Assembly: GCF_021044685.1 (NCBI RefSeq)
Contig: NZ_CP088014.1
Coordinates: 3,830,001 to 3,894,000, forward strand
Direction: 5' to 3'
Length of the DNA stretch: 64,000 nt
Source of the DNA: Bradyrhizobium daqingense
GTDB taxonomy: Bacteria; Pseudomonadota; Alphaproteobacteria; Rhizobiales; Xanthobacteraceae
A program made the position numbers and the translations under genes. A model generated the notes under the pieces. The model ran no database searches. It saw only the letters and a list, made by a program, of their open reading frames with translations, and was not told the origin of the DNA. This document shows, piece by piece, positions 9,571-20,202 of this stretch. Position 1 is the stretch's first letter; the number at the start of each line of letters is the position of its first letter.

Positions 9571-10941
9571 CTAGCGCCGCACCGCGTTTCCGCCGATCAC
9601 GACCTGAGCAAATCGCTGCGCGCCATCTGCCGAAAGGTCGGACGTCACCGCGCGCGCATGGTCCAGGCCGACCACGGCGCCGCGCGGGGTCTCGGAGATC
9701 ATGTTGTTGTTGACGAGTGCGGTGCCGGCGCCCGGCACCACGGAGACGCCGACGCCGGCGAGCGCCTTTCGGATCACGTTGCCCGTGATCGCGATGTCGC
9801 GGAGATATTTGCCCCAGCCGGCGACGATGCCATAGGACGGCGCGTTCTCGATCACATTGCCGGTCACCGACGAATCCGCCTCGATGTAGATGCCGACACC
9901 GGCATCATCATCCGGCGCGGTGCCGATCGGCCGTTTCGGGATCAGGTTGCGGATGATGTTGCCCTGGACCACCGCGATGCGGCCGCCTTCGTTGAAATTG
10001 CAGACGGAGACGCCGACGGCGGCGCCATCTACCGTGTTGTTGGCGATCACGGCGGCTTCGAACGCGAACTCGGAATAGAGCGCGACTTCGCGTACGTCGC
10101 TGACGCTGTTCCCGGTGATGTGGATGTTGGAGGCGGAATTGCCGCGCACGGCCGAATAGTCGCAATTCCTGATGCGATTGCCGCGCACCATCACGTTGCC
10201 CGCGCGGAAGGCGTTGATGGCGTTGCCGTACTGGCCCGAGCCCCCGGGGCCTGCCTTGATATCCTCGATGCGGTTATCGGCAACCAAGGTGCCGTCATCG
10301 CCGATCGCGGTGCGCAGGATCTCGATGCCGTTGTCGTTGGTGCCGGTGATGGTGTTGCGGGACACGCTGAGGCCCCTGGCATCGAACGAGACCACCGCCG
10401 TCAGCGCGATATTCGTGAAGATATTGCCGGAGATGTCGCCCGACACCTGCTCGAGCCAGATGCCGCTGCCGCCGGAAGCGGTGATCTCGCAATCGGCGAT
10501 GCGCACGTCGCGGCCGCCCAAGATGTGGATCAGGCCGCGGCGGGTCGGCAGCGGAAACTTGCCGCCGTCGAAGGTGATGCCGGTGAGGCCGATCGCATCG
10601 GACCCGTCGCTCTGGATCGCCGACTGCCCGCCGGTGAACATGAACTTGGTCGCGCCGCGCACGCCGATCAGTTGCGCGCCGCTCGGCAATCGCAACAGAC
10701 CGGTCCGATAGATGCCGGGAGGCAAGGCGAGTGGCATTTGCACCCGCGCCGCCTCGTCGATCGCGCGCTGCAGCGCGCGCGTCTGATCCTCGCTGCTGCC
10801 GGGTCGCACGCCATATTGCGTGGCGTCGCGGCCGAGCAGGGACGTCAGCGGCGCCGCGCGCGCCGCGTCGGCCGGCATGGCGAGTGCGCCGGCGATGCCG
10901 GCGGTCGAAGCCCCGATGAGATGGCGACGATTGAGGTCCAT
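9571..10941 (-). CDS. Tat-exported parallel beta-helix repeat protein (TIGR03808)
   Basis: The 456-residue protein starts with a twin-arginine signal (NRRHLIGASTAGIAGALAM) and an AxA cleavage region near residue 30. The rest is built of repeated right-handed beta-helix rungs rich in G-N-x-I/V-x-N motifs, after an N-terminal pectate-lyase-like cap (YGVRPGSSEDQTRALQRAI). This matches TIGR03808, a Rhizobiales family of Tat-translocated repeat proteins of unknown function. A carbohydrate-active role is possible from the fold, but no catalytic residues are assigned. Confidence 0.85.
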   Translation of the reverse strand: MDLNRRHLIGASTAGIAGALAMPADAARAAPLTSLLGRDATQYGVRPGSSEDQTRALQRAIDEAARVQMPLALPPGIYRTGLLRLPSGAQLIGVRGATKFMFTGGQSAIQSDGSDAIGLTGITFDGGKFPLPTRRGLIHILGGRDVRIADCEITASGGSGIWLEQVSGDISGNIFTNIALTAVVSFDARGLSVSRNTITGTNDNGIEILRTAIGDDGTLVADNRIEDIKAGPGGSGQYGNAINAFRAGNVMVRGNRIRNCDYSAVRGNSASNIHITGNSVSDVREVALYSEFAFEAAVIANNTVDGAAVGVSVCNFNEGGRIAVVQGNIIRNLIPKRPIGTAPDDDAGVGIYIEADSSVTGNVIENAPSYGIVAGWGKYLRDIAITGNVIRKALAGVGVSVVPGAGTALVNNNMISETPRGAVVGLDHARAVTSDLSADGAQRFAQVVIGGNAVRR

Positions 10942-11034
10942 GACGCGTCCTCCGGCGGACGCGGGGGTCCGCGGGGGATTAGGTAGCGCAGCCAGCTGAG
11001 GGCCGTGGGGATTGTTCGCGGTAGGGTTAAATGT

Positions 11035-11742
11035 TTACCGCACAGCCGGTGCCGTAGGGTGGGCAAAGCGAAGCGCGCCCACCATTTTCGATGCCGGCTT
11101 GTTCGGCTGCTTCCGTGCCAACTGCACCATCTCCATCAACATCGCCTCGCCCGCATCCACCAGCTCCTCCAGCGTCATGCGCGGTGCGCCCTTGCGTCGC
11201 ACGGCGCCGCTTCGGGCAAGCAGGGGAATGTGGATGAACGCCGCAAGCTGCGGCCCGTCGGCTCTCACATTCTCGATCGCCCGCCAGCTCAGATAATTAC
11301 AGAGATAGGCGCCAGCATCGCGCGAGGCGCGGGCATCGATGCCGGTCAGTCGCGCGGCGCGCAGCAGTTTTGCCGTGTGCGGGCCGAACATCATCGCGTC
11401 CGCGTGGCCGGCGATGCCGCGCTTGCTCGAGCGGGTGTTGGCGGCATCGGGCCAGAGCATGGTGACGGCGTTGCGCGCGCGGGTTTCGATCCGCAGGTAG
11501 GGCGTGCGCGCGGCGAGGCCGAACATCAGCAACGCATGCGGCTTGATCTTCGCGAGCACCTCGGGCAATTGCCGGTCGACTGCGGCATAGGTCACGGGGA
11601 AGATGTGGCTCGACAACTCGACACCGTCAAGCGCCGGACGGCGCAACTGCGTCAGCCGTGCCACCAGCGGCTGGGTCGGGTTATAGGGCGCGCCGGGGAA
11701 CGGTCCGAAGCCGGTGAGGAGAATGCGGAGCTTTTCGCTCAT
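11035..11742 (-). CDS. pcp: Pyroglutamyl-peptidase I (pyrrolidone carboxyl peptidase)
   Basis: The protein removes N-terminal pyroglutamate from peptides in the cytoplasm. It shows the C15 family signature: N-terminal LLTGFGPFPGAPYNPT, a Glu region (RIETRARNAV), the catalytic Cys in AGAYLCNYLSW and the His in AFIHIPLL. The product is 235 residues, about 20 longer than usual. The extra C-terminal residues (MVGALRFAHPT and following) are encoded by an intergenic repeat that is read in frame. The start overlaps the meaB stop (ATGA), so the two genes are translationally coupled. Confidence 0.9.
   Translation of the reverse strand: MSEKLRILLTGFGPFPGAPYNPTQPLVARLTQLRRPALDGVELSSHIFPVTYAAVDRQLPEVLAKIKPHALLMFGLAARTPYLRIETRARNAVTMLWPDAANTRSSKRGIAGHADAMMFGPHTAKLLRAARLTGIDARASRDAGAYLCNYLSWRAIENVRADGPQLAAFIHIPLLARSGAVRRKGAPRMTLEELVDAGEAMLMEMVQLARKQPNKPASKMVGALRFAHPTAPAVR
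11054..11085. repeat. Intergenic palindromic repeat, family A, single copy
   Basis: GTAGGGTGGGCAAAGCG followed by an imperfect complement ending GCGCCCACCAT. The same unit occurs twice, in inverted orientation, at 30246-30335. Here it lies inside the end of pcp and supplies its last ~20 codons. Confidence 0.8.
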
Positions 11743-12725
11743 TGCAATAACTCGAGGATCCGCTCGGCGGCGAGGGCCGGCGTGAGATGACCCTCGGCGA
11801 CCTCGGCCTCGATCTTCCGGACTTTCGTTCGCACCGACGCCTCGCTGCGCAGTCGTGCCAGCATGCGCTGCTCCAGCATCGACCACATCCACTTCACCTG
11901 CTGATCGCGCCGTCGTGCGGCGAAATCGCCGGACGCGTTCATCGCCTTGCGGTGATCCAGGATCTTCTGCCAGATCTTTGCGATGCCATCGCCGGTGAGT
12001 GCCGAATAGGTCTCGACCGGTGGATGCCAATGCTCGGACCGGGGGCTGAGAATATGCAGCGCGCCGCGATAGTCGGCGGCGGTGATGTTGGCGCGCTTGA
12101 GATTGTCGCCGTCGGCCTTGTTGATCGCGATCATGTCGGCGAGCTCGACCAGGCCCTTCTTGATACCCTGCAGCTCGTCGCCGCCGCCCGGCAGCATCAG
12201 GGCGAGGAAGAAATCGGTCATGTCGCTGACCGCGGTCTCGGACTGGCCGATACCGACGGTCTCCACCAGCACGACATCGAAGCCGGCGGCTTCGCAGAGC
12301 AGCATCGCCTCGCGGGTCTTGGCCGCGACACCGCCGAGCGTGCCTGATGACGGAGAGGGCCGGATGAAGGCACGGTCCGAGGCCGCGAGGCGCGCCATCC
12401 GTGTCTTGTCGCCGAGGATCGAGCCGCCGCTGCGTGCCGAGGACGGATCGACCGCGAGCACCGCGACCTTGTTGCCTTGCTCGATCAGATACGTCCCGAG
12501 CGCGTCGATGGTGGTGGATTTGCCGACGCCCGGCGATCCCGTGATGCCGACGCGCACCGCCTTGCCGGTGTCGGGCAGCAGCATCTGCACCAGCTCGCGC
12601 GCCAGCGCCTGGTGGTCGGCGCGCCGGCTCTCCACCAGCGTGATCGCCCGCGCCAGTGCCGCGCGGTTGCCGGTGCGGAGGTCGCGGGCAAGGGATTTGG
12701 TGTCGATGGATTTGGGACTGGTCAT
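11739..12725 (-). CDS. meaB: Methylmalonyl-CoA mutase-associated GTPase MeaB
   Basis: The 328-residue G3E-type P-loop GTPase gates B12 loading and protects methylmalonyl-CoA mutase from inactivation. It has a Walker A motif GSPGVGKST (about residues 63-71), a switch/G3 region ETVGIGQSE and an NKAD base-specificity motif, followed by a helical C-terminal dimerisation part. Length is typical for MeaB/ArgK. The mutase subunits it would serve are encoded at 18023-22535 on the same strand, separated by unrelated genes. It overlaps the pcp gene by four bases. Confidence 0.95.
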   Translation of the reverse strand: MTSPKSIDTKSLARDLRTGNRAALARAITLVESRRADHQALARELVQMLLPDTGKAVRVGITGSPGVGKSTTIDALGTYLIEQGNKVAVLAVDPSSARSGGSILGDKTRMARLAASDRAFIRPSPSSGTLGGVAAKTREAMLLCEAAGFDVVLVETVGIGQSETAVSDMTDFFLALMLPGGGDELQGIKKGLVELADMIAINKADGDNLKRANITAADYRGALHILSPRSEHWHPPVETYSALTGDGIAKIWQKILDHRKAMNASGDFAARRRDQQVKWMWSMLEQRMLARLRSEASVRTKVRKIEAEVAEGHLTPALAAERILELLQ

Positions 12726-12746
12726 CGTTGCTTTCGCGTCCAGCCG

Positions 12747-13091
12747 CTAGCGGCCCGACATGCGAACGTGTCTCTCAGCGCAGGATTTCAACGGTGGAAG
12801 GTGTGTTTGAATGATATCCCAAACGATCTCGGCCTTCGTCATATTGTAGGCATGACGCAGAAGATTCCCAAAGTCGATCATCTTGCGCCAGTCGATTGCG
12901 GGCTCCGTTCGCTTGACCTCATCCGGGATGAATCTCGATGCCTCGCAGATGATCTCGAGAAGGCGTTCGATTGCGAGGCGGGAGGTCTTTTCGGAGACAA
13001 ATTGATCGAACGTTAGGCCCTTCGTGACACCTTCGATGTCCGATATGGCTTCCGGAATATCGAGCAGCCGGTCTTCGACGGTCGGCGGCAT
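12747..13091 (-). CDS. hepT: HepT-like toxin (DUF86)
   Basis: The 114-residue all-helical protein belongs to the DUF86/HepT family of minimal HEPN ribonucleases. The catalytic region reads GNLLRHAYN, the R-H-x-Y arrangement seen in this subfamily; the Tyr is the usual target of modification by MntA. It begins directly after the mntA stop codon with no gap, so the two should be translated together. A degraded relative is found at 17478-17687. Confidence 0.85.
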   Translation of the reverse strand: MPPTVEDRLLDIPEAISDIEGVTKGLTFDQFVSEKTSRLAIERLLEIICEASRFIPDEVKRTEPAIDWRKMIDFGNLLRHAYNMTKAEIVWDIIQTHLPPLKSCAERHVRMSGR

Positions 13092-13406
13092 TCAGAAGAC
13101 CTCGATCAGATCGTCCGCGATCCGCTCGGCCATGCGCGGCTTCAACAAGTCCCGCATCGATATCTGCACTCGAACGCCGACATGGTCCTCGATCAGGTGT
13201 AGAGCCTCAAAATAGTCGAACCGCGGCGCTTCCTCGCGCGAGGTCGTTTCGACCAGCACGTCGAGGTCACTGTCCGGCCGCGCGTCACCGCGGGCACGCG
13301 ATCCAAAGATCTGCAGCCGTTTCACGCCCGCAGCCCTCAAGGCGGGAGCAAGCTCTCGGAGCTTCCCGATGAGAGTTTGGAGTGGAATGTCTGCGACATC
13401 TGTCAT
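13092..13406 (-). CDS. mntA: MntA-like nucleotidyltransferase antitoxin
   Basis: The 104-residue minimal nucleotidyltransferase has the signature GSRARGDARPDSDLD, i.e. GS-x10-DxD, needed for metal and ATP binding. In characterised HepT/MntA pairs this enzyme AMPylates the HepT tyrosine and so neutralises the toxin. It is the first gene of the pair, as usual for this system. It is similar in sequence to the antitoxin at 17689-17991, including the shared ending ERIADDLIEVF versus QRIADDILEVF. Confidence 0.87.
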   Translation of the reverse strand: MTDVADIPLQTLIGKLRELAPALRAAGVKRLQIFGSRARGDARPDSDLDVLVETTSREEAPRFDYFEALHLIEDHVGVRVQISMRDLLKPRMAERIADDLIEVF

Positions 13407-13501
13407 GGACGGATCTTAGCACAGGGTAGCCGCCCGGCCCAGCGATACGAAGACAGCGCGGCTGCCCCGGCCGGGACAGACGAGGCCCCGCCCGCCCGAT
13501 G

Positions 13502-15013
13502 TCACCGGCCCGTTGCCGCCGCCGTCTGGGCCGGTTTCACCTTGCGCCACACCCACACCATCACCGGCCACAGCAGGGCACCGATCGCCATGGCGGCGAG
13601 GATGGCCGCAACCGGGCGCTCGAAGAACGGCAGGATGCTGCCGTCCGACTTGATCAGCGAGGTGACGAAAGCCTGCTCGACCATGGTGCCCATGACGATG
13701 CCGAGCACCATGGCGGCGACGGGATAGCCGTTGGCTTCCATGACATAGCCGATCACGCCGAAGGCGGCGACGGTGACGACGCCGAACATGTTGTTGCCGA
13801 TCGCGAACGAGCCGACGGCGCAGCACAGCATGATGATCGGCATGATGGCCGAGCGCGGCGCCAGCAGGATGTAGGCGGCGATGCGGATCATGGCGATGCC
13901 GAGCGGGATCATCATGATGTTCGCGATGATGAACATCAGATAGATCGCGTACATGCTCGACGCCTTCTCGGTGAACAGCGTCGGGCCTGGATTGAGCCCC
14001 TTCATGTAGAGCACGCCGATCGCGATCGCAGCGATGGTGTCGCCGGGGATGCCGAACAGCAGCGATGGCACCCAGCCGGAGGCGATGCTGGCATTGTTGC
14101 TGGCGCCGGCTTCCACCAGGCCCTCGACGTGACCCGTGCCGAACTTCTCCGGCTCCTTGGAGAAGCGCTTCGACATCGCATAGGAGACCCAGGCGGCCAT
14201 GTCGGCGCCGGCGCCGGGCAGCACGCCGATGATGATGCCGACGATGTTCCCGCGCGTCATCTGCCAATGATAGAGCTTGGTCAGCCTCCACTGGCCGGCC
14301 ATGATGCTTCCGAATTTTCGGCGCGGCAGCGGCGGCGGCTCGGGTGTCAGCATCGAGCGCATCACTTGCGCCACCGCGAGCACGCCGACCAGCGCCGGGA
14401 TCGGCTCGATGCCGCCGAACAGATCGGTGATGCCGAAGGTGAAGCGCGGTACCCCGCCGGGGTTCTCGATGCCGATGCAGGCGACCAGCAGGCCGATGAA
14501 CATGCCCGCGATCGCCTTCACCGGCGAGGAGCGGGCCACCAGCGTGGCGCACATCAGGCCGAGCAGCGCCAGCCAGAAATATTCGAAGGTCGAGAACGAC
14601 AGCGCGATCTCGGCGAGCGGCGGCGCCAGGATCATCAGCGAGAGCACGCCGGCGATGCCGCCGACCGCGGAGAACCAGACGCCGGCACCGAGCGCGAGCT
14701 CGGCCTGGCCCTTGCGCGTCATGGCATAGGCTTCGTCGGCATAGGCGGCGGACGCCGGCGTTCCGGGAATGCGCAGCAATGCGCCGGGAATGTCGCCGGA
14801 GAAGATCGCCATCGAGGACGCCGCGACGATGGTTGCGATCGCTGCGATTGGCGACAGGTAGAAGGTGACGGGGACGAGCAGGGCGGTCGCCATGGTCGCC
14901 GACAGACCCGGCAGCGAGCCGATCACCAGCCCGTACACGGAAGCCGCGAACATCGAGATGATGACCTCCCAGGTGGAGATCAGCGCGAACGCATCAATCA
15001 GGGTTTTCAGCAT
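13502..15013 (-). CDS. tctA: Tripartite tricarboxylate transporter, large membrane subunit TctA
   Basis: The 503-residue protein has about 11-12 hydrophobic helices and the TctA family signatures: GSLPGLSATMATALLVPVTF near the N-terminus and the duplicated GVLPGAGADMAAWVSYAMSK in the middle. It is the permease of a sodium/proton-coupled uptake system that takes substrate from a periplasmic TctC protein. The tctB gene lies three bases upstream. The substrate cannot be told from the sequence. Confidence 0.95.
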   Translation of the reverse strand: MLKTLIDAFALISTWEVIISMFAASVYGLVIGSLPGLSATMATALLVPVTFYLSPIAAIATIVAASSMAIFSGDIPGALLRIPGTPASAAYADEAYAMTRKGQAELALGAGVWFSAVGGIAGVLSLMILAPPLAEIALSFSTFEYFWLALLGLMCATLVARSSPVKAIAGMFIGLLVACIGIENPGGVPRFTFGITDLFGGIEPIPALVGVLAVAQVMRSMLTPEPPPLPRRKFGSIMAGQWRLTKLYHWQMTRGNIVGIIIGVLPGAGADMAAWVSYAMSKRFSKEPEKFGTGHVEGLVEAGASNNASIASGWVPSLLFGIPGDTIAAIAIGVLYMKGLNPGPTLFTEKASSMYAIYLMFIIANIMMIPLGIAMIRIAAYILLAPRSAIMPIIMLCCAVGSFAIGNNMFGVVTVAAFGVIGYVMEANGYPVAAMVLGIVMGTMVEQAFVTSLIKSDGSILPFFERPVAAILAAMAIGALLWPVMVWVWRKVKPAQTAAATGR

Positions 15014-15016
15014 GAA

Positions 15017-15508
15017 TCACCAGGGCATCGGCAGCAGGCCGACCGGCAGCGGCACGCGCAGCAGCTTGCCGAAGATGAGGTGGATGGCGAAGGGCGAGAG
15101 CGCCGCGAGCGGCAGCGCCAGCTTCCACTTCGCTCCCAATGCAGTCGAGGTGACGTAGACCATGATGGCCGCGGTGATGATGAAGCCGAGTCGGTCGGCG
15201 GCAAAGACGTAGAACAACAGCAGCGCCGGCGGCAGCAGCGCGCGCAGGCCGTAGAGCTTGCTTTGCGGCGGCGGCGCAGCGGCCTGACCGTTCTCGAACG
15301 GGACCAGCTCTTCCTCCTCCTCGAAGGAATGCCCGATGCCGAACACGATCGCGAGGCCGCATAGCGCAAGGCCGCAGCCGATCACCAGCGGAAACACGTT
15401 GGGGCCGACCGGTTGCCCCGGCACCGGCGGCAAGATCCAGCCGCCATAGGCGGCGGCCGCGCCCAGCACGACCAGAAACGATCCCGTGACGGAGTCGGGA
15501 AGACGCAT
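15017..15508 (-). CDS. tctB: Tripartite tricarboxylate transporter, small membrane subunit TctB
   Basis: The 163-residue protein has four predicted membrane helices, with an acidic/polar loop (SFEEEEELVPFENG) between helices 2 and 3, as in TctB subunits. It sits between tctC and tctA on the same strand, but a 270-base gap with a palindromic repeat separates it from tctC. That repeat could lower expression of the membrane subunits relative to the binding protein. Confidence 0.9.
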   Translation of the reverse strand: MRLPDSVTGSFLVVLGAAAAYGGWILPPVPGQPVGPNVFPLVIGCGLALCGLAIVFGIGHSFEEEEELVPFENGQAAAPPPQSKLYGLRALLPPALLLFYVFAADRLGFIITAAIMVYVTSTALGAKWKLALPLAALSPFAIHLIFGKLLRVPLPVGLLPMPW

Positions 15509-15599
15509 TGGGAGGAGTCCTGTCAGAATTCCGGGAGGTGGGCTCCCTCTCTCCGCGCGGGTTGGGCTAGCGCATATGGCGAAAGTGCTCGGCCTGCAT

Positions 15600-15708
15600 G
15601 GTTCGAGACGCCCGCTTTAGCGGGCTCCTCACCATGAGGGGCTGATATCTCGCCGCAAAACATGTCCTCATCCTGAGCGCCCGCCGCGGACGGGCGTCTC
15701 GAAAGATG
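15600..15708. repeat. Intergenic palindromic repeat, family C
   Basis: GGTTCGAGACGC, a short hairpin (CCCGCTTTAGCGGG), CTCCTCACCATGAGG, then TCCTCATCCTGAG and GCGTCTCGAAAGATGG. The outer arms are complementary and form a long stem. It is located between tctC and tctB. Confidence 0.8.
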
Positions 15709-15779
15709 GGCTGCAAGCGAGCTACTCGCCACACACTTCTTCATTGCGATAGCCCGCCGCAAGCGGGGGAGGTGAAGCA

Positions 15780-16772
15780 TCACGCCTTGCTCAGGCCCGC
15801 CGCCTTCATCGCCTCGCCCATCTGGGCGTCGCCCTTATCCATGAAGCCGGCGAAATGGGCGGCATCACCCCACACCGTGCCGAAGCCGCGATTGCTCATG
15901 AAGTCCTTGAACTCGGCGGAGTCGTAGACCTTCTTCAGGGCCGCCGTGAGCTTCGTGGCGGTCTCCGGCGGCAGGTTCTTCGGGCCGGCAATGCCGCGCC
16001 AGGCGCCGGTCGCATAGTCGATGCCCATCGCCTCCTTCAACGTCGGCACGTCCTTGAAGACCGGGTTGCGGGCCGGCGCCATGATGGCGAGGCTCCTGGC
16101 CTTGCCCGCCTCGATGATGGCGCGTGCTTCCGGCACCGAGCATGTGGTGAGGTCGAGTCCGCCGGCGGCAAGATCCTGCATCGCCGGCGCTGCGCCGTTC
16201 GAGGGCACCCAGGCGACCTGGTTGGCGGGCAGGCCCATCGCCTGCATCCAGCCGACCAGCGCCAGGTGCCAGATGCCGCCCTGGCCGGTACCGGACGCCT
16301 TGAATTTGCCGGGAGGCGCCGCCTTGATCGCCTCGGCGAGTTCCTTGACCGTCTTGTAGGGCGAGGAGGAAGAGACCTGGATGCCGGGCGGATCCTCGTT
16401 CATCAGCGCCAGCGGTGTGTAGCTCTTCGGCGTCAAATCGGTGAGGCCCTGCCAGTGCATCATCGAGATTTCGACCGTCAGCATGCCGATGGTGTAGCCA
16501 TCAGGCTGCGCAGTCGCGATCGCGCTGTGGCCGACGACGCCGGAGCCGCCGGTGCGATTGACCACGTTGAAGGGCTGGCCGAGATCCTTTTCCAGCAGGG
16601 CCGCGACGATGCGCGCCGTCGCGTCGGTTCCGCCCCCCGCGCCCCACGGTACGATCACGGTGACCGGCCGCGCCGGATAGGCTTGTGCGCGTGCGGGCTT
16701 GAAGCCGAATGCGGCGGATGCCGCAACGGCGGCGGATGAGGCCGCAAAGGTGCGGCGCGAAATCTTGGACAT
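15780..16772 (-). CDS. tctC: Tripartite tricarboxylate transporter substrate-binding protein TctC
   Basis: The 330-residue periplasmic binding protein of the Bug/TctC family begins with RRTFAASSAAVAASAAFGF, a signal with a twin Arg. The core motifs YPARPVTVIVPWGAGGGTDATAR and the following VNRTGGSGVVGHSAIA region bind the carboxylate of the ligand in this family. First gene of the tctCBA unit. Another family member at 51050-52027 has no permease next to it. Confidence 0.94.
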   Translation of the reverse strand: MSKISRRTFAASSAAVAASAAFGFKPARAQAYPARPVTVIVPWGAGGGTDATARIVAALLEKDLGQPFNVVNRTGGSGVVGHSAIATAQPDGYTIGMLTVEISMMHWQGLTDLTPKSYTPLALMNEDPPGIQVSSSSPYKTVKELAEAIKAAPPGKFKASGTGQGGIWHLALVGWMQAMGLPANQVAWVPSNGAAPAMQDLAAGGLDLTTCSVPEARAIIEAGKARSLAIMAPARNPVFKDVPTLKEAMGIDYATGAWRGIAGPKNLPPETATKLTAALKKVYDSAEFKDFMSNRGFGTVWGDAAHFAGFMDKGDAQMGEAMKAAGLSKA

Positions 16773-16990
16773 TGAATGGCCTCCCAGCGGCGCCCGTGAC
16801 GCCGGGCGCTCTTGTCAATGGCGGCATTCTAGTCGGCTTTGCGGCGCCGCTGCAAGGTAGCGCTACCAACCAGTTCGCCATCTTGTGCGAAAGCTGGAAG
16901 CCCATCGAAGAGGCAGTCGGAAATCGGGTGGGTTTTGCCCGCGCCAAGCGCCAACCTTAGCGCGCAAAGAAAGCCAAAGGCACACCTCCG

Positions 16991-17470
16991 ATGACCCAAG
17001 CCTATTACAGCGCCGTGCTGGACCACCCGTTGAACGACGTCTGGTCGCTGATCCGCGATTTCAACAACTACCCCGCCTATATCGATGGGGTGAGCGAGAG
17101 CCTGATCGAAGACGGCAAGCGCGGCGACGAAGTCGGCGCCATCAGGCGCTTCTGCTATCTCGGAAACTGGATCCGCCAGCGTCTGGTCGATCACTCTGAC
17201 CGGCAGCACACCCTGACCTATGCCGGTCTCGAAGCGCTGCCATTTCCGCAAGATGACGGGAGTCCAGGCGAAAGCCAGGCGCCGGCGCCGACGCGCTACC
17301 AGGGCACCATGCATCTGCGCCCGATCGCCGAAGGGGACCGCACCCTCATCGAATGGTCCGTCGACCTCGAGACCGAACCTGCCGATGCCGATCGCTGGCA
17401 GGCGCTGTTTGACTCCTGGATACCCGTCTGGACGAATTCTCTTGCGCGGACACTGGCTCGTGCCAGTTAG
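16991..17470 (+). CDS. SRPBCC family protein (polyketide cyclase/dehydrase type)
   Basis: The 159-residue single-domain protein shows the START/SRPBCC pattern: an N-terminal strand (YYSAVLDHPLNDVWSLIRDF), a central set of strands with the GxGAxR-like EVGAIRRFCYLG, and a long C-terminal helix after WSVDLE. These proteins have a hydrophobic cavity for small ligands; the ligand cannot be predicted. It is monocistronic, divergent from tctC across 218 bases. Confidence 0.85.
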   Translation: MTQAYYSAVLDHPLNDVWSLIRDFNNYPAYIDGVSESLIEDGKRGDEVGAIRRFCYLGNWIRQRLVDHSDRQHTLTYAGLEALPFPQDDGSPGESQAPAPTRYQGTMHLRPIAEGDRTLIEWSVDLETEPADADRWQALFDSWIPVWTNSLARTLARAS

Positions 17471-17477
17471 CGGTTGT

Positions 17478-17687
17478 TCACGGCTCGTTACCGTCGCCCT
17501 TCGGCCGCACGCCGCCCCGCGTGAGGCGCGTCGGCTTTGATCTTCTCGTCGAGGAGGCTTCTTGGCGATCGTTCGAATGAAAGTATCGAGCGGCATCCTG
17601 GGCGAAGGTGTGAGCAGCTACGGCTCGCCTGATCTTGTCAGTCGCATCCAGGATATGGCCACCCCGGTCAGCAAGCGCCGGGGGCAC
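17478..17687 (-). pseudogene. Truncated hepT (DUF86) remnant
   Basis: Reading from GTG at 17687, just inside the stop of the upstream antitoxin, the first ~33 residues (PPALADRGGHILDATDK, then IRRAVAAHTFAQDA) match the start of DUF86/HepT proteins, including the intact one at 13091 (PPTVEDRLLDIPEAI). After that the similarity ends: the frame continues to 17478 with Arg/Ser/Thr-rich sequence and lacks the catalytic R-x-H-x-Y region. I interpret it as a HepT toxin gene that lost its 3' two-thirds by deletion. Confidence 0.65.
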
Positions 17688-17688
17688 A

Positions 17689-17991
17689 TCAGAATACTTC
17701 GAGAATGTCGTCTGCGATCCGCTGTGCAAAGCGGGGAGAGATGGAGCGGCGAACGGTTGCCTGTGCCTGCAAGCCAGTCGCATCCTCGATGATGTGCTCG
17801 ACATCGATCAGGTTGAGTAGCGAGAAAGAGGTGTCCGGCTCGATCTCGACGAGAATATCGATGTCGCTGTCAGGATGATAGTCGTCGCGGGCGCGCGAGC
17901 CGAAGATTGCAAGCTTCGATACGCCCTTGCCTTTGATGGCATCCGCGTTCTTACGTATAGCAGCGATGATCTCGTCACGCGTCATGGACAC
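17689..17991 (-). CDS. MntA-like nucleotidyltransferase antitoxin next to a broken hepT
   Basis: The 100-residue minimal nucleotidyltransferase has an intact GSRARDDYHPDSDID (GS-x10-DxD) active site. It resembles the antitoxin at 13092-13406. Its toxin partner should be the next gene, but only an N-terminal hepT fragment remains at 17478-17687. It may therefore be an orphan antitoxin, able to act on the other HepT or on nothing. Confidence 0.83.
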   Translation of the reverse strand: MSMTRDEIIAAIRKNADAIKGKGVSKLAIFGSRARDDYHPDSDIDILVEIEPDTSFSLLNLIDVEHIIEDATGLQAQATVRRSISPRFAQRIADDILEVF

Positions 17992-18022
17992 AACCTAGCC
18001 GGTCGTACGGCCAGTCTATCGT

Positions 18023-20179
<2,157 letters not shown>

Positions 20180-20202
20180 GGTTTCAACCATATCATGGAC
20201 GC

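Noticed and set aside
13499..15364. Long plus-strand open frame opposite tctA/tctB
   Set aside because: Shadow of the TctA/TctB codons; composition extremely rich in His/Arg/Asp/Gly and no family motif.
15600..15660. GGTTCGAGAC as part of a tRNA gene
   Set aside because: Belongs to the family C palindromic repeat, which recurs at 34899 without any tRNA structure.
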